Assembly: GCA_000818945.1 (NCBI GenBank)
Contig: KN805455.1
Location: 57,954-121,953, forward strand
Origin: Schizochytrium sp. CCTCC M209059
Lineage: Eukaryota; Sar; Bigyra; Thraustochytrida; Thraustochytriidae
Length of the DNA: 64,000 bases
Reading direction: 5' to 3'
The translations under genes and the position numbers were made by a program. The notes under the pieces are model-generated. The model ran no database searches. It was not told the origin of the DNA and saw nothing but the letters and a program-made list of their open reading frames with translations. This document shows positions 58,050 to 64,000 of this stretch, piece by piece. How positions within the stretch are numbered: position 1 is the stretch's first letter; each line of letters begins with the position of its first letter.

Positions 58050-59518
58050 TCATGCTGCTGCTGGTGATGGAGAAGACTTGGGCCCGAGAACCAAGGAAGG
58101 GAAAATCGCGCCAAGGCACTCCGGGAGGCGCACCGTTCCGTCGGGCTGCTGGTGCGTCTCGAGCAACGCAAGAATGACACGCGGGACGGCCAGAGCCGTA
58201 CCGTTGAGGGTATGGACAAATCCGCGATCGTCACCGTCGACGTAGCGAATGTCGAGACGACGCGACTGAAAGTCAGTGCAGTTCGAAAGCGAGGCCACCT
58301 CGCCAAAGGAACCGCGCGATGGCATATAGACCTGCACATCATATTTCCTGGCAGCCGGATTACCGAGTTCGTCTGGGTACATGTCCACGGTGCGCCAATG
58401 GAGGCCCAACTCGTCGCAAATGGACTCTTGGATAGCTACGAGACGGTCGAGCTCCTCGGCAGATTCGTTCGGGTGGCAAAAGACAAACATTTCTGCTTTG
58501 CTGAACTGATGCAACCGGTACAAGCCGCGGGAGGCCGCGCCACCGCCGCCCGCCTCCGCGCGGAAACAGTGGCTAAATCCCGCGAGACGTTCAGGGAGAC
58601 CCGAACGGTAGAGCTTGCCCATGCGCGAGCCTGCGAGAGCAACCTCGGAGGTTCCCGCAAGACAGAGATTGGCATCCTTGTGGTCGGGCGTCTGATTGTA
58701 CACGTGGTACACGTGCGAGGAGTCGTCGCGCGGCTGAAAGCCGCAGGCCTCAAGAACGGAGCGATTGACGAGATCGGGGGTGAGTGTCGGCGAGAAGCCC
58801 AGCTCTCGGTGAAGCTTTCCTAGAATCCACTGCGCCAACGCCAGCTCGAGAAGAGCTCCCTCGTTCTTGAGCGAAACGAAGCGCGGCCCTGACGTCAGCA
58901 CTGGCGCCTTGAAGTCGACAATGTCGAGATTTTCTCCAAGAGTCATGTGGTCCTGAATGTCAAAGTTGTAGGTTGGCAGGGGCGTCTCGGCTTGGCGGAC
59001 CACGACGCCCTCGCCGTTGTCCTCTTCGGGGAGGCCTGGGTACCGCGGCGCGGGCCGGATGCGTCGAGCCAATTTGGCAAATGCAGAGCCTTTTCATCGA
59101 TGCCACGTTGGACCTCGTCGAGATCGCCTTCGAGGCGCGCAATTTCCTCCTTGAGCTCGCGGCCGCGTTGGATGGTCTCCTTGCTGGGCGGCTTGCCCTT
59201 GGCGCCCTTGCTGGCCTTGGCGACCTCGTTTCGCTCCTTGCGAAGTTCCTGCGCGTCCCGGAGGAGCTCCAGTTGTCGTGAGCGCAGCTGCACAATCTCC
59301 TCCACCTGCAGTCTGTTTTGAGCCTCGTCCGAGGCCGGGAAGCGCTCCGTCATCTCCTGCACGAGGTCCGCATGGCCACCCACGAGCCTCTCAAAGTCCA
59401 CGCGCGGACGCACGGCGGTGCTGCTCAGCAGCCGGCTTGCGCCCACGGGGAACGCGGGCGCCAGGCGGAGAGATGGTCTCTGCGCCCGCCGCGCTGCTGC
59501 TACCGCTGCGGAGATCAT
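58050..59518 (-). CDS. Seryl-tRNA synthetase, organellar type, with a frameshift
   Basis: The N-terminal part (59518 to about 59060) starts with an Arg/Ala/Ser-rich presumed mitochondrial leader (AAARRAQRPSL...RLLSSTA), then the long antiparallel coiled-coil tRNA-binding arm ending DEKALHLPNWLD. The catalytic part (about 59060-58050) reads in another frame. It has LAGTSEVAL, class II motif 2 (FSHCFRAEAG; RGLYRLHQFSKAEMF) and motif 3 (NGTALAVPRVILALLE). The two overlap in different frames between about 59065 and 59043, with no usable splice sites. One base is therefore missing or two are extra. The bacterial-type sequence and leader suggest charging of organellar tRNA-Ser. Because both halves are fully intact, an assembly error is likelier than a pseudogene. 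Confidence 0.88.
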
Positions 59519-59866
59519 GCTGCCAGTCTCGGGCCCGCTCGCACGCGCTGCGGCGTTATGGTTTGCCTAGCTGCACGGTGGCCTGGCCCCGGGTTTGGTC
59601 TTCACTCTGTCCTCGCAGTGCGACCGATCGTCTTGGCAGCCAGCGAGGCGAAGAAGCAAGGGCGGGGGAGGCCAAGAAGCTAGCTCCCGCGAACAGGTGC
59701 ATGGACTGGCAGACCTGGACGAGTCTTGGTCACCGAGATGACGATTCGTGATACGAGAGACGAGCACGAAGCAGATGTGCCGGATGCGCAAAAAGCAGGC
59801 GCCGTCAAAAGTTTTAGAAAACAGAGGGGTTTTACTTTTTTAGTATGGGAATAGGCTACTTACTTA
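59519..59866. other. Intergenic spacer
   Basis: This 348-bp spacer lies between the SerRS start and the RhoGEF stop. It is GC-rich near the SerRS start and AT-rich near 59820. No feature is recognised. Confidence 0.6.
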
Positions 59867-61390
59867 CTATGATGCAGCTCCAAAATAGGAGGTTCTGCGC
59901 GCCTCCGGCGTGACCGGCGAAGAAGCCGTGGAAGCATTTGAGCTGAAGGAGACGCGTTTCATGGACTTGCGTTTGTCAAGCTCAAGCTTTTGATCGCGGC
60001 AGCGGTTGATGTCGCGAATCCATGCGTCCCGCTCCTGAAGAGATCCTGGAATGAAGATACGCACCGCGTTTTCGGCCGTGACCTTGAAGGCACAGGCGAC
60101 GCGCGGGTGATCGAGCCCGCCAGCACGCGCTTCTTGCTCGGCCTCGGAAGCGCCCCAAAAATAGAGATGATTGTGGTAGTGGTAGCGCCCAGGCCACATG
60201 CGCGAGGATGAGCAGTAAAGAAGGATGTCCGAAAAAAGAAAAACATGGACCTCGCGCAGCGTCCCCGTCGCACGAATTTTGAGCGCCTTGCCCTCACGCA
60301 CAAAAGAACGACCAGGCTCGAGAAGCGTGAGCGGGACGCCTCCCGGACGTGCAGTCCACAACATGCTTTGAATCTCAAGAACCTTGGCGTTTTCCTCGTG
60401 GCTGCGGAGCCGCTCATTGACGTGGTCGGCCACGACGTGAATGTCTGCCAAAGCGCTTTCGAGCAGCAAGGCATCCGGATGCGCATCTGGTGTTCGTTTG
60501 CGTAACTCTTTGAGCAATAAAACGTAGCGTGGGAGACGTTGAATCGGATTGATCATGAGCGAGGAGACGTCTTGGCAGCCGGCGCTGGCTGCGCGCTCAG
60601 CTACCCGCTTGGCGAGCTCATTTTCTTTGAGGAGCTTGAGCACCTCCTTGACGCCGCTCTGATACTGATTAGTGTACATGACGTAAATCTTAAAGAACAT
60701 GGCGTGCGTCTTGAAAGTATCGCCCAGGGTCTGCTCGGGCCCCCAGGATTCAATTTTGGCCTCGAGAGTGCGCAAGAAATTGTGCGCCAGGCCCATGATT
60801 TCCTCAACGTTGCCAAACACACTTGTGCGCTGGACAGCATCTACAATGGGTTCCATGCCCTCTGCCTGGGGTTCGCACAGCGGGACAATGTAGTATCTGT
60901 GCAGGGACTCGAGCGCCTTGACATATGAGCGCTCGGTCTCGAGAATCTCGCGGGCCACGCGGGTGCGCTTGGCCTCGTTGCTGTCGGTGGGCTGCGAGAG
61001 TCGCGCACGTGCGCGCTGGATCTCGATGTCGTGGGCTGACGCCTTGATGCTGCGTGCAAAGCGGCTGCCTCCGCGCTGCTGCAGCTCTGTGAGAGCCTCG
61101 ATTCTGCCCATCATGAAGCGGATGTTTTGCGACAGCATGGTCTGCGTCTTTTTGGCTTCAGCAAACTGGGGCAGCACGCCCATGAGCGTGGCACATGCTG
61201 CCATGTACGCGTCGGTGGCTCCCGCCGCCGTGGCGAGGGCGTCTGCGTCGTTCGAGACGGCGCCGGCGTCGCCGCGTTTGCGGGCGTCCACATCGAGTTT
61301 TTCCTCGAGCTCTGCGGCCGCCGCGAACTTGCGCAGCGCCGCTGCCACGGCATCCGCGGCGCGCTCCGCCTGCTCCGAGTGGCCGCCCAT
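59867..61390 (-). CDS. DH-PH Rho guanine nucleotide exchange factor
   Basis: The 507-residue protein has a helical N-terminus (1-135). A Dbl-homology domain follows at about 140-335, with the conserved start RVAREILETERSYVKALESL, a central NVEEIM segment, and the ending QDVSSLMINPIQRLPRYVLLLKEL (the CR3 helix that contacts the GTPase). A PH domain at about 350-465 contains HVFLFSDILLYC and ends in a Trp-containing helix (ERDAWIRDINRC). The tail is Ser/Lys-rich. Such proteins activate Rho/Rac GTPases at membranes and control actin. No other targeting domain is seen, so the upstream signal is unknown. Start at 61390 is the first Met. Confidence 0.92.
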   Translation of the reverse strand: MGGHSEQAERAADAVAAALRKFAAAAELEEKLDVDARKRGDAGAVSNDADALATAAGATDAYMAACATLMGVLPQFAEAKKTQTMLSQNIRFMMGRIEALTELQQRGGSRFARSIKASAHDIEIQRARARLSQPTDSNEAKRTRVAREILETERSYVKALESLHRYYIVPLCEPQAEGMEPIVDAVQRTSVFGNVEEIMGLAHNFLRTLEAKIESWGPEQTLGDTFKTHAMFFKIYVMYTNQYQSGVKEVLKLLKENELAKRVAERAASAGCQDVSSLMINPIQRLPRYVLLLKELRKRTPDAHPDALLLESALADIHVVADHVNERLRSHEENAKVLEIQSMLWTARPGGVPLTLLEPGRSFVREGKALKIRATGTLREVHVFLFSDILLYCSSSRMWPGRYHYHNHLYFWGASEAEQEARAGGLDHPRVACAFKVTAENAVRIFIPGSLQERDAWIRDINRCRDQKLELDKRKSMKRVSFSSNASTASSPVTPEARRTSYFGAAS

Positions 61391-62093
61391 GCCAAGCTTG
61401 CTCGTTGAATGACTCCCCAGATCTTCGAGACGTGATGAGGTAGGTGGTTTTGTCGTGCGTATGGAAGTTGATCAATCAATCCCTCGATCGCCCTCAATCA
61501 TTTAGTATATACTACTCGTAATCTTGGGGTCAAAGGGTGGCCTAACGAAAGCAAAGGCTGACCTCGTACGAGGACTCTGGGGCTTCTTTCTTGGGTTTGT
61601 CGTTACCGCGTACAATTCTGTCACGTTGCGTCAGTCGGAGAGGGAGTGCGTGAGAAAGAGAGAGAGAGAGAGCGAGGGAAGGAGAAAAACGTGGGTCGAA
61701 GGCGCGAAGAAGGGAAAAATTGTCCGATGGGCCGGCATGCTCCATGTGATACTTTGACGTCGCGTCCTGCGCGTAGCCAGCGAGACATTTAATAAAGATA
61801 AAAAGCGAAGCTTACATCTTGCTTGTGCAGGTGTGGCACATTTCGTCTTAACCACGCCATCGTGAGTCCTTTTTTTTTTTTTTTAAATTTTTACTTTGAC
61901 GTCGCGTCCTGCGCGTAGCCAGCGAGACATTTAATAAAGATAAAAAGCGAAGCTTACATCTTGCTTGTGCAGGTGTGGCACATTTCGTCTTAACCACGCC
62001 ATCGTGAGTCCTTTTTTTTTTTTTGTAAATCTTCAAGGTTGGAATTTCGCATTGCACAGGAGGAGGAGAAAAAATAGACTATGGAAATCATGA
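61391..62093. other. Intergenic region with tandem 142-bp duplication
   Basis: It includes the presumed RhoGEF promoter (tagtatatactac near 61504), a (GA)n tract near 61655-61680 and the duplicated T-run unit. No protein gene is seen. Confidence 0.7.
61751..62030 (+). repeat. Near-perfect 142-bp tandem duplication ending in T runs
   Basis: Copy 1 starts at 61751 and copy 2 at 61893, both with actttgacgtcgcgtcctgc. They are identical through cgtgagtcc and then end in T15 and T13 respectively. Within each is an AATAAA followed by an A-rich stretch. The near identity shows a recent duplication. The unit lies just beyond the stop of the TrmN6-like gene on the opposite strand. Confidence 0.95.
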
Positions 62094-63575
62094 TCAGGGA
62101 GGAATGCCGAGCGACGCCATCAAGGATACATAGGCCTCGGAACGCTTGCCACCTTTGTAGCGAATGATGAGGGATTCTTCTTGCGTGGGAGGCGAATCGG
62201 CGCCGCTTTCGTCAGCGAGACGCATAACATAGACGGCGAAAAGCGCCGGCTTGTCGTCGCGGCCATGCACCGAGACTTTTTGCAGGATCTCAAGCCCATT
62301 TTCACTAGCACCTTTGAGAACGCGCGAGTGGTTGGCTCCAAGAAGGCCCTCGCAAACGACGAAACGCGAATCGCGAGAACGCAGGCGCGGACGTGCTGCG
62401 GCACAGTAGGCCTCAACACCCCCGCGGAACTCGTAACGGGCAGGCGCTGACTGCTCGCACGAGGGGAGTCCGCCCAGGCCCGGGGTTGCCACGCCCGTAC
62501 CCTCGGTGTAGTTGACGGGAAAGTAAGGTGGCGTGCCTGTTACGAGATCAAATTTTCCCTCTGGCGCAGCCTTGTCAAAGTCTGCGTACTCGCGGATGTC
62601 GCCCTGCACGACCTGGCAGCGATCTGCACAGCCATTAAATTCAATGGACCGCCGCGCCATGGTTGCGCTGCGCACCTGCGCTTCGACGCCAAGGCAGCGG
62701 GCCTCTGTAAATTGCCAGGCCACCATCATGAGCACAGACCCAATGCCGCAGCCCAGATCCAGGCAGTGCGCTGGCTGCTGCTGCGGTTCTGCGACGGACT
62801 TTTGCGCCTCACGCCACGCACGGCCCGCAACCCAGGCTGTGACAAGATCGTCGGTGGACCAGCGATGGCCGCCTATGCGCTGAAAGATGCGCCAATGTCC
62901 GAGCAAATGGCAGACTTCTTCGCCAGCCTCGGGCTCAACGCCGCCCTTGGACGCAGGGCCGGGAATGACCCAATCATCGGGGACCTTGCGTTTGCGGGAA
63001 CTTGTCTTGCCGGCCTGCTTCGCGTGAAGGACCTCCTTTCGCTTCTTTTTGATGCGACCGGCACCTTCGCACACGCGGCAGGTGACCTCGACGAGTTGTT
63101 TCTTGCCCTTTTTCTTATTCCTTTTCTTGTTCTTTTCTCCTGCAATGGCCTCACCATCCTCTTGGGGTGAAGTCTTGGCGTCGTTGTTGTCGTTGTCGTC
63201 GTTACCAGCAGCGTCGGCAGCGTTGGTCTTGTTCTCGTTCGGGTCCACGCTGACCTTGACAATGCTCTTCTTGGTGCCTTTGCAGCGCCAGCAGATGGGG
63301 CCGAGATCTTCGTCGTCCTCGGTGGATCTCCAGCCGGGCGCGTCTGCCGCAAACGCCGCCGCCGCCACGTCCTGGGCGTGCGGCGAGGTCGTCTGCTGTG
63401 CTGCCGTCTCGGATGCCATGGTGCGCCGCGTGTCAGGTCTCGCCGCGGCGAGCGCGCTCGTGCGCGCAGGTTCCGCGACGGCGACGACGACGACCAGGCC
63501 TCGGCGTGCCAGCCGCTGAGTCTGCACGTGCGTCGCGCGACGAGCTGCGCGCGCAAGGGCCCGCGCGCCGTGCAT
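62094..63575 (-). CDS. TrmN6-like tRNA(adenine)-methyltransferase with DnaJ-type CxxCxG motifs
   Basis: The 493-residue frame has an Arg/Ala-rich N-terminus without acidic residues up to about 35 (a possible organellar leader). Met at 63419 (MASETAA) is an alternative cytosolic start. Two DnaJ-like zinc motifs, CWRCKG and CRVCEGAG, flank an acidic/Lys-rich insert. The catalytic core follows: CLDLGCGIGSVLMMVA (SAM-binding motif I) and FDLVTGTPPYF, where TPPY stands at the NPPY position of N6-adenine methyltransferases. It ends KRSEAYVSLMASLGIPP. Bacterial TrmN6 methylates A37 of tRNA-Val. The zinc motifs are not part of the bacterial enzyme and suggest RNA or protein binding. Dual use of two starts to reach cytosol and mitochondrion is possible. 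Confidence 0.85.
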   Translation of the reverse strand: MHGARALARAARRATHVQTQRLARRGLVVVVAVAEPARTSALAAARPDTRRTMASETAAQQTTSPHAQDVAAAAFAADAPGWRSTEDDEDLGPICWRCKGTKKSIVKVSVDPNENKTNAADAAGNDDNDNNDAKTSPQEDGEAIAGEKNKKRNKKKGKKQLVEVTCRVCEGAGRIKKKRKEVLHAKQAGKTSSRKRKVPDDWVIPGPASKGGVEPEAGEEVCHLLGHWRIFQRIGGHRWSTDDLVTAWVAGRAWREAQKSVAEPQQQPAHCLDLGCGIGSVLMMVAWQFTEARCLGVEAQVRSATMARRSIEFNGCADRCQVVQGDIREYADFDKAAPEGKFDLVTGTPPYFPVNYTEGTGVATPGLGGLPSCEQSAPARYEFRGGVEAYCAAARPRLRSRDSRFVVCEGLLGANHSRVLKGASENGLEILQKVSVHGRDDKPALFAVYVMRLADESGADSPPTQEESLIIRYKGGKRSEAYVSLMASLGIPP

Positions 63576-64000
63576 ACAGTTCCTCGCTTGCAGAGCTCAT
63601 TGTTGACCAAGCTGGGCAAAAATTGGTGGACAACAACTCGAAGTTGACTGGGACCCACAGCATTGGGACGATAATGCAGTCGTCGCGTAGTAGTACGTAG
63701 TAGGCAAGACGGACGACGACATTGGCGTTGATGTGAGCGTGCTTGATGGGGACGAGTTGCCATGGATGGCGCGACGCACCTCGATCGAAGCGACAAGGGT
63801 CCGCGAGCTCTCCAATTTCTGCTCCTCTTCGCGTGCGACGCAGAGAGAAAGAATGAGAGAAGGAGAGAGAAAAAGAGACAATCTTGTCGCCTTGCTGTTC
63901 TTTCAAAGCGCCGAGAATACGACCACTTGTCTCGAGACTCGGCTCGAGACGTTTGCGGCAAGAGCCCGAGCGCATCTCGCCAACACCCCCCCCCCCCCCC
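63576..64000. other. Upstream region of the TrmN6-like gene, ending in poly-C
   Basis: No gene is seen. A purine-rich GAGA stretch lies near 63840-63890, and C15 at 63986-64000 reaches the window edge, so its true length is unknown. Confidence 0.65.

Noticed and set aside
63986..64000. Poly-C at the right edge as a chromosome end
   Set aside because: A single-base run at the window edge is more simply a homopolymer or assembly boundary. No telomere repeat is seen.

Overview
The window looks like nuclear DNA of a unicellular stramenopile, most probably a thraustochytrid (Labyrinthulomycetes). That assignment is an inference, made without any database search. It rests on moderately GC-rich DNA, very long uninterrupted reading frames (one of 3,081 codons) with no intron I can demonstrate, PTDSPT-type low-complexity secreted protein typical of stramenopiles, flagellar genes (DRC7-like, TMEM237-like) beside an unconventional myosin, and a DGAT2-family lipid acyltransferase. 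Two assembly gaps (466 N at 6070-6535; 78 N at 29701-29778) affect the 5' ends of two genes. The first gene runs off the left edge. A 15-base C run closes the right edge.

Layout. 1-4131 (+): 3' part of a giant coiled-coil protein that opens with five 36-residue tandem repeats. 4329-6035 (-): hemerythrin/CHY/RING ubiquitin ligase of the BRUTUS/HRZ type. 8345-9301 (+): polyglutamine protein. 9752-11605 (-): EXS/ERD1-type membrane protein. 13957-17997 (+): myosin with six IQ motifs. 18209-19918 (-): UBL-WLM-PUB metalloprotease of the Wss1 group. 20574-20963 (-): small helical protein. 22306-25551 (+): secreted vWA/PTDSPT/PAN-like protein containing a 60-bp minisatellite. 25666-29667 (-): SAM-START-coiled-coil-GPR-repeat protein. 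30294-31424 (-): DGAT2-like acyltransferase. 31837-33900 (+): protein with two weak EF-hand-like segments. 34234-43479 (-): giant DENN/PH protein. 45066-48236 (-): DRC7. 49026-50654 (+): TMEM237-like protein. 51743-52744 (+): quinone-oxidoreductase-like MDR protein. 53495-54410: decayed repeat, probably a mobile-element remnant. 54683-56959 (-): membrane-anchored metallophosphoesterase. 58050-59518 (-): organellar seryl-tRNA synthetase broken by a 1-nt frameshift. 59867-61390 (-): DH-PH Rho GEF. 61751-62030: 142-bp tandem duplication ending in T runs. 62094-63575 (-): TrmN6-like methyltransferase with DnaJ-type CxxCxG motifs.

The genes are not an operon or a cluster. Functional themes do recur: cilium and cytoskeleton (DRC7 and the TMEM237-like gene are divergent neighbours; myosin, RhoGEF, coiled-coil and SAM/GPR proteins), membrane and lipid biology (DGAT2, EXS, DENN, metallophosphoesterase), ubiquitin/proteolysis (BRUTUS-like, Wss1-like) and translation (SerRS, TrmN6-like). 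Spacers are rich in GA/CT, GAA and other simple repeats. I found no convincing tRNA, rRNA or CRISPR array. The best non-coding candidates are a perfect 13-bp inverted repeat followed by a TATA-like box and a T20 run (44713-44934), the duplicated T-run unit at 61751-62030, and a six-run G-quadruplex motif at 30162-30195.
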